From Variovorax sp. PBL-H6 (GTDB lineage: Bacteria > Pseudomonadota > Gammaproteobacteria > Burkholderiales > Burkholderiaceae_C), in contig NZ_LR594659.1 of NCBI RefSeq assembly GCF_901827155.1, forward strand, positions 620,001 to 684,000: 64,000 nt of DNA. The letters run 5' to 3'. Below are positions 27,350 to 36,002 of this stretch, in pieces; the stretch's first letter is position 1; each line of letters opens with the position of its first letter. The notes beneath the pieces were generated by a model. That model did no database searches. It saw only the letters and a list, made by a program, of their open reading frames with translations, and was not told the origin of the DNA. Made by a program: the position numbers and the translations under genes.

Positions 27350-28162
27350 TTACGCCAGCCACCTCTTGCGGCGCTTGTAGCTCTTGGCGTCGCGAAAGCT
27401 CTTGCGGTCCGCGCCGCCGACGCCCAGGTAGAACTCCTTGACGTCCTCGTTCTCGCGCAGGCTCTGCGCTTCCCCGTCCATCACGATGCGGCCGTTCTCC
27501 AGGATGTAGCCGTAGTCGGCATAGCGCAGCGCCATGTTGGTGTTCTGCTCGGCCAGCAGGAAGGTCACGCGCTCCTTCTGGTTCAGGTCCTTCACGATGC
27601 CGAAGACCTCGTCCACGATCTGCGGCGCCAGGCCCATGGAGGGCTCGTCGAGCAGCACCATGCTGGGGTTGGCCATCAGCGCGCGGCCGATGGCGCACAT
27701 CTGCTGCTCGCCGCCTGACGTATAGGCGGCCTGCGAGCCTCGACGCGTCTTGAGGCGCGGGAAATAGGCATAGACCTTCTCCAGCGTCTGCGCCACGGCA
27801 GCCTTGCCGTCGGTGCGGGTGTAGGCGCCGGTCATCAGGTTGTCCTCGATGGTGAGGTGGGCGAAGCAGTGGCGGCCCTCCATCACCTGGATCAGCCCGC
27901 GCTTGACCAGCTCCGCCGGCGACAGTGCCTCGATGCGCTCGCCACGCAGCTCGATCGTGCCCTTGGTCACCGCGCCGCGCTCGCCCGCCAGCAGGTTCGA
28001 CACCGCGCGCAGCGTGGTGGTCTTGCCCGCGCCGTTGCCCCCGAGCAGCGCCACGATGCCGCCCTCCGGCACCTTCAGCGAGACGCCCTTGAGCACCAGG
28101 ATCACGTGGTTGTAGATGACCTCGATGCCGTTGACGTTGAGGAGGGTGTTGGACGTACTCAT
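27350..28162 (-). CDS. livF: Branched-chain-type ABC transporter ATP-binding protein LivF
   Basis: 270 residues. Walker A GGNGAGKTT, signature YTSGGEQQ and Walker B MVLLDEPSMGLAP are present. It is one of the two ATPases that power uptake by the LivHM channel. A basic C-terminal tail (KSYKRRKRWLA) extends past the usual LivF end. Together with the binding protein, livM, livH and livG on the same strand it forms a complete importer. Confidence 0.93.
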   Translation of the reverse strand: MSTSNTLLNVNGIEVIYNHVILVLKGVSLKVPEGGIVALLGGNGAGKTTTLRAVSNLLAGERGAVTKGTIELRGERIEALSPAELVKRGLIQVMEGRHCFAHLTIEDNLMTGAYTRTDGKAAVAQTLEKVYAYFPRLKTRRGSQAAYTSGGEQQMCAIGRALMANPSMVLLDEPSMGLAPQIVDEVFGIVKDLNQKERVTFLLAEQNTNMALRYADYGYILENGRIVMDGEAQSLRENEDVKEFYLGVGGADRKSFRDAKSYKRRKRWLA

Positions 28163-28213
28163 GCTGGAAAAGTCAACGTGCGTATCGAGGTTGCGTTGCG
28201 AAGCCTGGGTGGA

Positions 28214-29530
28214 CTAAGCCGCGCAGTCCGACGCCTCGCGCTTGGGCAGCTTCTTCTCTGTCGCGTACTTGTCGCCCGCGGCTTTCACCATCGGCTTGAT
28301 GATCTGCTCGTCGGCCTGGTACCAGTCGCTCATGCCGCCCCACTTGCTGCCGTCCCAGGTGTGGACGCGCGCCCAGGTGGAGCCCATGTGGTCCTGGCAC
28401 GAGGTGCTGATCGGCCGCAGCACGCCCGAGAAGCCGAGCGCATCGAGCTTCTTCTGATCGAGCGCGAGGTTCTCCAGCCCCCAGCGCACCTGCTCGCCGG
28501 TCATGACCTTGCCCTTGCCGAAGCGCTCCTGTGCGCGGCGCACCGCCTCCACGCCCAGCATCTGGATGATCAGGCCGCGCGTGTAGAGCACCGAGCCGAC
28601 CTCGTCGCGCGGACCCGTGCCCTGGCCCTTGTCATGCACGACCTTCAGGATGTCCTGGATCACCTTGGGTTGCGTGCCCGAGGTGTTGAGCGCCAGCGCG
28701 TTGTAGCCCTTGGCTGCTGCGCCCACGTCCTTCACGTCCGGCTCGGCGCCGGCCCACCACACGCCGTACATCTTCTCGCGCGGATAGCCGGTGGCGACCG
28801 CTTCCTTCAGCGCGGTCGAGTTCATCACGCCCCAGCCCCACAGCAGCACGTAGTCGGGCCGCTGCTGGCGCACCTGCAGCCAGGCCGACTTCTGCTCGAT
28901 GCCGGGCGCGGCCACGGGGATCAGCGTGAGCTCGAAGCCGTTCATCTTCGCGCGTTCCTGCAGCAGCGGAATCGGCTCCTTGCCGAAGGGCGAGTCGTGG
29001 TAGACCAGCGTGATCTTCTTGCCCTTGAGCTTGTCGGGGCCGCCTTCCTTCTTCGCGATGTGCTGGATCAGGATGTCCGCCGCTGTCCAGTAGCTGCCCA
29101 TCAGCGGGAAGTTCCACTTGAACACGCTGCCGTCCTGCGAGGCCGAGAGGCCGTAGCCGAGCGTGATGAGCGGAATCTTGTCGACCGGGGCCTTGTCCGT
29201 GAGCGCGAAAGTGATGCCGGTGGCCTGCGGATCGATCAGCGTCGCGCCCTTGTCCTTGAGCCGCTCATAGCACTCCACCCCCTTGTCGGTGGCGTAGCCG
29301 GTCTCGCATTCCTCGTAGCTGATCTTCACGCCGTTGATGCCGCCGGTCGCGTTGATGAGCTTGATGTAGTCCTGCTTGCCGTTGGCCCAGGGCGTGCCGT
29401 TCGGCGCATAAGGGCCGGTGCGGTAGACCAGCAGCGGGAAGAACTGCTCCTTGGCCTGGGCGAACGCAGGGGCCACGCCCGCGAGTGCCGAGATTGTTGC
29501 GATGGCGAGTGCGAGTGACTTCAGCTTCAT
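28214..29530 (-). CDS. ABC transporter periplasmic substrate-binding protein (LivJ/K-like)
   Basis: 438 residues, longer than classical LivK. The signal peptide MKLKSLALAIATISALAGVA ends at AFAQ. The mature part has the type I periplasmic-binding fold, with CETGYATDKGVECYERLKDKG and a C-terminal disulphide-capable end (DCAA). AAGGAG sits 8 bp before the chosen ATG; the frame remains open 45 bp further up. Its position between livM and livF, and the CoA ligases at both ends of the operon, suggest an aromatic or fatty-acid-like ligand rather than leucine. Confidence 0.9.
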   Translation of the reverse strand: MKLKSLALAIATISALAGVAPAFAQAKEQFFPLLVYRTGPYAPNGTPWANGKQDYIKLINATGGINGVKISYEECETGYATDKGVECYERLKDKGATLIDPQATGITFALTDKAPVDKIPLITLGYGLSASQDGSVFKWNFPLMGSYWTAADILIQHIAKKEGGPDKLKGKKITLVYHDSPFGKEPIPLLQERAKMNGFELTLIPVAAPGIEQKSAWLQVRQQRPDYVLLWGWGVMNSTALKEAVATGYPREKMYGVWWAGAEPDVKDVGAAAKGYNALALNTSGTQPKVIQDILKVVHDKGQGTGPRDEVGSVLYTRGLIIQMLGVEAVRRAQERFGKGKVMTGEQVRWGLENLALDQKKLDALGFSGVLRPISTSCQDHMGSTWARVHTWDGSKWGGMSDWYQADEQIIKPMVKAAGDKYATEKKLPKREASDCAA

Positions 29531-29571
29531 GGTTGTCTCCTTTTGGAAAGGTGCGTTGGTGCCGGTTGAAA

Positions 29572-30636
29572 TCAATGAGGGAAGGGCCAGAGCCGCAGCT
29601 TTTCCTTGGCGGTGGACCAGAGCCGCGCGAGCCCGTGCGGCTCCACGATCAGAAAGAACACGATCAGCGCGCCGAAGATCATGAACTCGAGATGCGAGGC
29701 CAGCGCGGTCGACATCGACAAGCCGAACCAGCCCGGGAGCTGGTTAAGGACGATCGGCAGCAGCACGATGAACGCCGCGCCAAAGAAGCTGCCCATGATC
29801 GAGCCCAACCCGCCGATGATCACCATGAAGAGCAGTTGAAAAGAGCGGTCGATGTTGAACGCCGCCGGCTCCCAGGTGCTCAGGTGGACGAAGCCCCACA
29901 ACGCGCCCGCCACGCCGACGATGAAGGAACTCACCGCGAAAGCCGTCAGCTTGGCGTACACCGGGCGGATGCCGATCACCGCTGCGGCCACGTCCATGTC
30001 GCGTATGGCCATCCACTCGCGCCCGATGGCGCTGCGCACGAGATTCTTGGCCAGCATCGCGAACAGCACCAGCAGCGCAAGGCACAGCAGGTATTTCTGC
30101 ACCGCCGTCTGCACCGGCAGCCCGAACACGTTGAGCCCGGCGACACTCACCGAGCCCGACGCCGAGTTGTTGGTCAGCCAGTTGATGCGCAGGAAGGCCC
30201 AATCGAGGAAGAACTGCGCGGCCAGCGTCGCCACCGCCAGGTAGAGCCCCTTGATGCGCAGGCTCGGAATGCCGAAGAGCACGCCCACGACGGTGGCGCA
30301 CAGCCCGCCCAGCAGCAGCGAGGCGATGAGCGGCATGCCCTCGATGCGCACGTGGAAGTTGTAGGCCGCGTAGGCGCCCACCGCCATGAAGGCGCCCGTA
30401 CCCAATGAGATCTGCCCGCAATAGCCCACCAGGATGTTGAGCCCAAGCGCCGCCAGCGAGAGGATCAGGAAGGGAATCAGGATCGCACGGAAGAAGTATT
30501 CCGAGGCGACCAGCGGCACCACCGCGAAGGCGATGGCGAGCAGTGCCAGCATGAAGACGCGGTCCTGCAGGATCGGGAAGACCTGCTGGTCCGCGCGGTA
30601 GGTGGACTTGAACTGGCCGTTTTCTCTGTAAATCAT
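29572..30636 (-). CDS. livM: Branched-chain-type ABC transporter permease LivM
   Basis: 354 residues with eight to ten membrane helices. The conserved GYCGQISLGTGAFMAVGAYA and the cytoplasmic coupling region REWMAIRDMDVAAAVIGI are visible, as is the C-terminal FFLIVEPHGLARLW. It pairs with LivH to form the channel. It begins after a repeat copy that separates it from livH. Confidence 0.93.
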   Translation of the reverse strand: MIYRENGQFKSTYRADQQVFPILQDRVFMLALLAIAFAVVPLVASEYFFRAILIPFLILSLAALGLNILVGYCGQISLGTGAFMAVGAYAAYNFHVRIEGMPLIASLLLGGLCATVVGVLFGIPSLRIKGLYLAVATLAAQFFLDWAFLRINWLTNNSASGSVSVAGLNVFGLPVQTAVQKYLLCLALLVLFAMLAKNLVRSAIGREWMAIRDMDVAAAVIGIRPVYAKLTAFAVSSFIVGVAGALWGFVHLSTWEPAAFNIDRSFQLLFMVIIGGLGSIMGSFFGAAFIVLLPIVLNQLPGWFGLSMSTALASHLEFMIFGALIVFFLIVEPHGLARLWSTAKEKLRLWPFPH

Positions 30637-30672
30637 GTCAGCGCCCGCCCGGCCGCCCGAAGGGCGTTGAAA

Positions 30673-30716
30673 GCCCCCTCGGGGGGCAGCGATACACGAA
30701 GTGATGAGCGTGGGGG
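30673..30716 (-). repeat. Related GC-rich intergenic repeat between livH and livM
   Basis: In reverse complement it starts CCCCCACGCTCATCACTTCG and carries CCCCCCGAGGGGGC, a perfect GC hairpin. It shares the CCCCCA start and the CACTTCGTGTA core with the 85-bp family but has a different tail, so it is a second subtype. It sits inside the operon, 7 bp from the livH stop. Confidence 0.7.
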
Positions 30717-30723
30717 TTCATGT

Positions 30724-31653
30724 CTAGACCCGGTCGATGATCTTTTCGCCGAAGAGGCCTTGCGGTCGCACGAGCAGAAAGGCCAGCGCCAGCACGTAGG
30801 CGAACCAGATCTCGATGCCGCCGCCGAGCATCGGCCCCAGGTAGATCTCCGAGAGCTTTTCGCCCACGCCGATCAGCAGCCCGCCGATGATCGCGCCGGG
30901 CACCGAGGTCAGCCCGCCAAGGATCACCACCGGCAGTGCCTTCAGCGCCACCAGCGAGAGCGAGAACTGCACGCCGAGCTTCGAGCCCCAGATGATCCCG
31001 GCCACCAGCGCCGCGAAGCCCGCCACCGACCACACGATGACCCAGATCCGGTTGAGCGGAATGCCGATGGACTGCGCAGCCTGGTGGTCGTCCGCCACCG
31101 CGCGCAGCGCGCGGCCCGTGGCCGTCTTCTGGAAGAACAGAGCCAGGACCGCCACCAGCGCGGCGGCGACGCCTGCGGCGATCAGGTCTTCCTGGCTCAG
31201 CAGCAGGCCGCCCTGGAAAGTGCTCTCCAGCACCATCAGCGGTTCCTTGGGCATGCCGACATCGATCTTGTAGATGTCGTTGCCGAACAGCGTCTGGCCG
31301 AGACCGTCGAGGAAGTAGGCGATGCCCAGCGTGGCCATCAGCAGCGTGATGCCTTCCTGGTTGACCAGCCTGCTGAGCGCGAGCCGCTCGATCAGCCACG
31401 CCACCACGATCATCACCGCCATCGCGGCGACGAAGGCCAGCAGGTTGGCGAGCACCTGGCTCTCGAAGCCCAGCCATCGTGGGAACCATTCCGCGAAGCG
31501 CGCCATTGCCAGCGCGGCGAACAGCACCATCGCGCCCTGCGCAAAGTTGAAGACGCCGGAGGCCTTGTAGATCAGCACGAAGCCGATCGCGATCAGCGAG
31601 TACAGCATGCCGACCATCAGGCCGCCGAAGAGTGTTTCGAGGAAGAATCCCAT
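30724..31653 (-). CDS. livH: Branched-chain-type ABC transporter permease LivH
   Basis: 309 residues, inner-membrane permease. GFFLETLFGGLMVGMLYSLI opens the first helix, followed by FNFAQGAMVLFAAL, and the coupling helix region is TGRALRAVADDHQAAQSIGI. Its ATG shares one base with the livG stop (TGATG, 31651-31655), so the two are translationally coupled. Confidence 0.93.
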   Translation of the reverse strand: MGFFLETLFGGLMVGMLYSLIAIGFVLIYKASGVFNFAQGAMVLFAALAMARFAEWFPRWLGFESQVLANLLAFVAAMAVMIVVAWLIERLALSRLVNQEGITLLMATLGIAYFLDGLGQTLFGNDIYKIDVGMPKEPLMVLESTFQGGLLLSQEDLIAAGVAAALVAVLALFFQKTATGRALRAVADDHQAAQSIGIPLNRIWVIVWSVAGFAALVAGIIWGSKLGVQFSLSLVALKALPVVILGGLTSVPGAIIGGLLIGVGEKLSEIYLGPMLGGGIEIWFAYVLALAFLLVRPQGLFGEKIIDRV

Positions 31654-32486
31654 CAGTGTTCCGTGCCGAGGTAAGCCCGGATCACGTCCTCGTTGTTGCG
31701 CACGTCGTCCGGCGTACCGTCGCCGATCTTCTTGCCGTAGTCGAGCACCACCACGCGGTCCGAGATGTCCATCACCACGCCCATGTCATGTTCGATCAGC
31801 ACGATGGTGGTGCCGAACTCGTCGTTCACGTCGAGGATGAAGCGGCTCATGTCCTGCTTCTCCTCCACGTTCATGCCGGCCATCGGCTCGTCCAGCAGCA
31901 GCACCTGCGGCTCCATGGCCAGCGCGCGGCCAAGGTCGACGCGCTTCTGCAGGCCGTAGGGCAGGCGCCCCACCGGCGTCTTGCGGTGCAACTGGATCTC
32001 GAGGAAGTCGATGATGCGTTCGACGAACTCGCGCTGCGCGAGCTCCTCGCGCTCGGCCGGGCCCCAGCGCAGCGCCTGCGCGAGCAGGCCGCTCTTCATC
32101 TTGAGGTTGCGGCCCGTCATGATGTTGTCGAGCACGCTCATGCCCTTGAACAGCGCCAGGTTCTGGAAGGTGCGCGCCACGCCCATCTCGGCGACCTGGC
32201 GCGAGTTCATGTGCCTGAAGTGCTTTCCGCGAAAGGTGATGGAGCCCTGCTGCGGCTGGTAGACGCCGTTGATGCAGTTGAGCATGGAGCTCTTGCCCGC
32301 ACCGTTGGGGCCGATGATGGCGCGCACCTCGTGCTCGCGCACGTCGAAGCTGATGTCGGTCAGCGCCTTGACGCCGCCGAAGGACAGCGAGATGTTCTGC
32401 ACGTCGAGGATGACCTCGCCGATGTTCCGGCCGCCGTGGGTGGCGCTCGCGAGCATCGCGGCTTCGGCGATGTTCTGCGCGTTCAT
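31653..32486 (-). CDS. livG: Branched-chain-type ABC transporter ATP-binding protein LivG
   Basis: 277 residues. Walker A GPNGAGKSS, the LivG-type signature LPYGLQKR, Walker B VLLLDEPMAGM and switch histidine in LIEHDMG are present. About 25 extra N-terminal residues precede the domain. The ATG overlaps the acyl-CoA synthetase stop (ATGA, 32483-32486). The chosen start is therefore supported by coupling. Confidence 0.93.
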   Translation of the reverse strand: MNAQNIAEAAMLASATHGGRNIGEVILDVQNISLSFGGVKALTDISFDVREHEVRAIIGPNGAGKSSMLNCINGVYQPQQGSITFRGKHFRHMNSRQVAEMGVARTFQNLALFKGMSVLDNIMTGRNLKMKSGLLAQALRWGPAEREELAQREFVERIIDFLEIQLHRKTPVGRLPYGLQKRVDLGRALAMEPQVLLLDEPMAGMNVEEKQDMSRFILDVNDEFGTTIVLIEHDMGVVMDISDRVVVLDYGKKIGDGTPDDVRNNEDVIRAYLGTEH

Positions 32487-34441
32487 GCGGCGGCCTTCAG
32501 CGGCGGGAAGCGCCTGGCTTCGACGATCTTCAGCGTGGCGTTCACCACGCCCGTGCGCCCGTCCTCGAACTTGACCTGCGTCTCGATGTACTGCTCGGCC
32601 TTGCCGCCGTAGAGCGCATCGACGAGCACGCGGTACTTGTCGGCGATGAAGCCGCGCCGCACCTTGCGCGTGCGGGTGAGCTCGTCGTCGTCGGGGTCCA
32701 GTTCCTTGTGCAGCACCAGGAAGCGCGCGATCTGCGTTTCGCCCATGCCTTCCTCGCTCGCCAGGTCGGCGTTCACCTTCTCGACGCATTCGGCGATCAG
32801 CTGCAGCACCTCGGCCTTGCCGGCGAGGTCGACGTAGCCGCCGTAGGGCAGTCCGCGGCGCTCGGCCCAGTTGCCCACGGCCTCGTAGTCGATGTTGATG
32901 GCGGCGCAGACCTCCTCGCGCCCGTTGCCGAAGCACACCGCTTCCTTGATCTGCGGGAAGAACTTCAGCTTGTTCTCGATGTAGTTGGGCGCGAAGATCG
33001 CGCCGCGCGAGAGTTTGCCGACGTCCTTGGCGCGGTCGATGATGCGGAGATGGCCCTCGGCGTCGATCACGCCGGCGTCGCCGGTGTGGAAGTAGCCCTC
33101 TGCATCGAGCACCTCGGCCGTGGCGTCGGGGCGCTTGTAGTACTCCTTCAGCACCGAGACGCCCCGCACCAGCACCTCGCCGTCCGGTGCGATGCGCAAC
33201 TCGATGCCGGGCGCCGCGCTGCCCACGGTCTGCAGCTTGACCTTGCCGTCCTGCTGAAGGCAGACGTAGGCGCAGGTCTCCGTCTGACCGTAGAACTGCT
33301 TGAGGTTGACGCCGATCGAGCGGTAGAAGCGGAACAGGTCGGGCCCGATCGCCGCGCCCGCGGTGTAGGCCACGCGGATGCGGCTCATGCCCAGTACGTT
33401 GCGCAGCGGTCCATAGACCAGCAGGTCGCCCAGGCCGTAGAGCAGCCGGTCGCCGAGGCCCACCTTCGCCCCGTTCAGGATGTCGGCGCCCACACGCTGT
33501 GCCAGCGACATGAACTTCGCGTAGAGCCAGCGCTTGGGCGCAGCCGCGTCTTCCATGCGGATCGAGACCGCCGTCAACAGGCCCTCGAAGGTGCGAGGCG
33601 GGCCGAAGTAGTAGCTGGGGCCGATCTCGCGCATGTCGTTCATCACCGTGGCCGAGGACTCGGGGCAGTTGAGCGTGAAGCCGCCCACCATCCACTGCGC
33701 CACCGAGAACAGGTGGTCGCCGACCCAGGCCATCGGCAGGTAGCTCATGATGTTGTCGCCGGGGCCGAGCCGGTCGGTCTCGACGCCGCCGCGGCCTGCC
33801 GCGATGAAGCTGGCGTGCGTCTGGCACACGCCCTTGGGTCGGCCCGTCGTGCCGGAGGTGTAGAGGATCACCGCGACGTCACCGGGTTCGGCGCCGTTCA
33901 GGCTCTGTTCGAAGAATGCGGGCTGTGCGCTGTCGAAGGCGCGGCCCAGCTCCCGCAGGCGGTCGTATCCGAGCAGGCCGGGCTGCGCGTAGTGCCGCAA
34001 CCCGCGCGGGTCGTCGTAGACGATGTGGTGGAGGCCCGGCTTGCCTTGTAGCGCCATCAGCTCTCGGCATTCCAGCAGCTTGTCGACCTGCTCCTGGTCC
34101 TCCGCAATTACGAAGTCGATGGCTGCGTCCTCCAGCATGAAGACCATCTCGCCTGCCACTGCGTCCTGGTAAAGCGGCACCGGCACGCCGCGCAGGCTCT
34201 GTGCCGCCAGCACCGCCATGTACAGGTGCGGGCGGTTGGCGCCGACGATCGCCAGGTTGTCGCCCGGCTTGAAGCCCAGGCTGGCGAGCCCGCAGGCGAT
34301 CTCGCGCACCTCGCGGGCCACCGCCGACCAGCTCCAGGTCTGCCAGATGCCGAGATCCTTCTCGCGCACGGCCGGCGCGTCGGGCTGGCGCTGCGCATGG
34401 GCCAGCAACAGGCGGGGAAAGGTGTTGGCGGTGGTTTGCAC
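32483..34441 (-). CDS. AMP-dependent long-chain-type acyl-CoA synthetase
   Basis: 652 residues from a GTG start (VQTTANTFPRLLLAHAQRQP). The P-loop VILYTSGTTGRPKGV, linker FYGQTETCAYVCLQ and adenylation motif GYFHTGDAGVID are clear, and the C-terminal part (DDDELTRTRKVRRGFIADKY) is of the large eukaryote-like/FAA type. It is the first gene of the liv operon, so it likely converts the imported acid to a CoA ester. A divergent Crp/Fnr gene and an 18-bp palindrome lie just upstream. Fatty, aryl-alkanoic or isoprenoid acids are all possible. Confidence 0.88.
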   Translation of the reverse strand: MQTTANTFPRLLLAHAQRQPDAPAVREKDLGIWQTWSWSAVAREVREIACGLASLGFKPGDNLAIVGANRPHLYMAVLAAQSLRGVPVPLYQDAVAGEMVFMLEDAAIDFVIAEDQEQVDKLLECRELMALQGKPGLHHIVYDDPRGLRHYAQPGLLGYDRLRELGRAFDSAQPAFFEQSLNGAEPGDVAVILYTSGTTGRPKGVCQTHASFIAAGRGGVETDRLGPGDNIMSYLPMAWVGDHLFSVAQWMVGGFTLNCPESSATVMNDMREIGPSYYFGPPRTFEGLLTAVSIRMEDAAAPKRWLYAKFMSLAQRVGADILNGAKVGLGDRLLYGLGDLLVYGPLRNVLGMSRIRVAYTAGAAIGPDLFRFYRSIGVNLKQFYGQTETCAYVCLQQDGKVKLQTVGSAAPGIELRIAPDGEVLVRGVSVLKEYYKRPDATAEVLDAEGYFHTGDAGVIDAEGHLRIIDRAKDVGKLSRGAIFAPNYIENKLKFFPQIKEAVCFGNGREEVCAAINIDYEAVGNWAERRGLPYGGYVDLAGKAEVLQLIAECVEKVNADLASEEGMGETQIARFLVLHKELDPDDDELTRTRKVRRGFIADKYRVLVDALYGGKAEQYIETQVKFEDGRTGVVNATLKIVEARRFPPLKAAA

Positions 34442-34476
34442 GATGGGCGGACTGTAGGGCCGCGCTTGTCGCCAGC

Positions 34477-34494
34477 TTGTCGTTTCAACGACAA
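34477..34494. promoter_or_regulatory. Palindrome TTGTCGTT-TC-AACGACAA, probable Crp/Fnr-family operator
   Basis: A perfect 8-bp inverted repeat with a 2-bp spacer, centred in the 84-bp gap between the acyl-CoA synthetase gene (minus) and the Crp/Fnr gene (plus). It is well placed for the regulator to control both. An extra CTTGTCG half site lies at 34465-34471. Confidence 0.7.
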
Positions 34495-34525
34495 TCCTAG
34501 GGACACTACTCCCCGGAGTTTCCCG

Positions 34526-35248
34526 ATGACCCGCGGCAGTTCGTACGGCGTTTCTTCCCTGCGCGAGCGCGTGCGGCCCGCCACGGCGCAAGAGCTGCAG
34601 AACATCCCCTGGCTTCACACCCTCACGCCTGCCGAGCGGCGCCGCGCCGAGGCAGCGGTGGTGGTGGGCGACGCCGAGTCGGGCGACCTGGTCTGCCGCA
34701 TCGGCCGTCCGCCCACCTTCTGGTTCGGTGTCGTCGAGGGCCTGCTCAAGATGAGCAACGACAACGCCGATGGCACGTCGATGACCTACAGCGGCCTGCC
34801 GCCCGGCGGCTGGTTCGGCGAAGGCACGGCCCTCAAGCGCGAGCCCTACCGCTACAACATCCAGGCGCTGCGCCGCAGCGTGGTGGCAGGCCTGCCGGTG
34901 GATGACTTCCACTGGCTGCTGGACCATTCCATCGGCTTCAATCGCTTCGTGATGAACCAGCTCAACGAGCGCCTCGGCCAGTTCATAGCGGCGCGCGAAG
35001 CCGACCGGCTCAACAACCCCGACGCGCGTGTCGCGCGCAATCTGGCGGCGCTGTTCAACCCGGTGCTCTTCCCTGGCGTGGGGGAGCTGCTGCGCATCAC
35101 CCAGCAGGAGCTGGCCTACCTGATCGGCTTGTCGCGCCAGCGCGTCAACGAGGCGCTGCGGACGCTGCAGGCAAAGGGTGCGATCCGCGTCGAGTACGGC
35201 GGGGTGCGCGTGCTCGACCTTGTGGCCTTGCGCGCGGGTGGGGGGTGA
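34526..35248 (+). CDS. Crp/Fnr-family transcriptional regulator
   Basis: 240 residues. The N-terminal cyclic-nucleotide-binding-like beta-roll (about 35-140) includes GVVEGLLKMS and PPGGWFGEGTALK. The C-terminal helix-turn-helix is ITQQELAYLIGLSRQRVNEAL (recognition helix SRQRVNEALRTLQ). No Fe-S cysteine cluster is seen, so it is not an oxygen sensor of the Fnr type. Divergent from the liv/ligase operon and next to a perfect palindrome, it most likely controls that operon. Confidence 0.92.
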   Translation: MTRGSSYGVSSLRERVRPATAQELQNIPWLHTLTPAERRRAEAAVVVGDAESGDLVCRIGRPPTFWFGVVEGLLKMSNDNADGTSMTYSGLPPGGWFGEGTALKREPYRYNIQALRRSVVAGLPVDDFHWLLDHSIGFNRFVMNQLNERLGQFIAAREADRLNNPDARVARNLAALFNPVLFPGVGELLRITQQELAYLIGLSRQRVNEALRTLQAKGAIRVEYGGVRVLDLVALRAGGG

Positions 35249-35252
35249 TCAA

Positions 35253-35903
35253 TCAGGAAGCCGCAGGCGCGCGCTCCGGCAATGGAATGGCAGGGTCGTT
35301 CACGATCGTGCGGCGCACCAGCTTGTCAAGCGCGTAGGGGCGCAGGTAGGCGGCGGTCTCCTCGACGGGGCAATGCAGCCAGTCGTCGATCCAGGCTTCG
35401 CGCAGGAAGACGACCCGGCGCTGGGCGGGCTGCTCCACGGCGGGCAGCGTCAGCAGCGCGAAGCTTTCGACGCATGTGCCATCAGGCGCGCGCCAGCCAT
35501 TCCACAGGCCGGCCAGCGCCAGCGGCTTGCCGTCGGCGCGGCTGACGCGCACCACCGAGTCTTCGCTGTCGCCGCGGCGGTACAGCGCATCGGCCAGCAC
35601 CACGCAGCGGTGGCCGCGCTTCCACGGCTGGTGGAAGTCACGCTCGCTCGAGGCCGTTTCGCTGCGTGCCTCGAAGGTGAAGGGGTACTCGCGCTCCTTG
35701 GCGAACAGCGGGATCAGCCCCCAGCGCCCTGCGGCCGCCTCGAAGCGCGCGGTGACGGCGCTGCCTTCGCGGTCGCCACGCGGCCTGCGGATGAACACGC
35801 CCTGCCCGCCGGGGCGGATCACCGGCGGCTGTGCGGGGCTGGAAAGTCCGAAGCCCTCGAGGAAATGGCGCGCGTCGCGCGTAGGCTCGTACTGGATGGG
35901 CAT
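35253..35903 (-). CDS. SRAP/YedK-like protein lacking the catalytic residues
   Basis: 216 residues. The fold-defining segments of the SOS-response-associated peptidase (HMCES/YedK, DUF159) family are present: GRWGLIPLFAKE, FTFEARSETASSERDF, HRCVVLADALYRRGD and LALAGLWNGWRAPDG. Active family members need Cys2 for cross-linking abasic DNA. Here residue 2 is Pro (MPIQYEPT). The position of Asn75 (NARxET) is Glu78, the Glu of the GFYEW motif is Arg, and the HDRMP histidine region reads QRRVVF. It is therefore a degenerate paralogue, perhaps DNA-binding only. The stop lies 4 bp after the convergent Crp/Fnr stop. Confidence 0.75.
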   Translation of the reverse strand: MPIQYEPTRDARHFLEGFGLSSPAQPPVIRPGGQGVFIRRPRGDREGSAVTARFEAAAGRWGLIPLFAKEREYPFTFEARSETASSERDFHQPWKRGHRCVVLADALYRRGDSEDSVVRVSRADGKPLALAGLWNGWRAPDGTCVESFALLTLPAVEQPAQRRVVFLREAWIDDWLHCPVEETAAYLRPYALDKLVRRTIVNDPAIPLPERAPAAS

Positions 35904-36002
35904 GGCCGACTTTAAGAAGGCGTACCGCGCTTCGTCAATCCACCTATAGGATCGGCGCCACACGGCACATTGCCGTCGATGACGAATTTCACGGGATCAT
36001 TC

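Noticed and set aside
29485..30408. Plus-strand open frame of 307 codons over livM
   Set aside because: Rich in His, Arg, Gln and Glu without a domain; it is antisense to a clear multi-helix permease.
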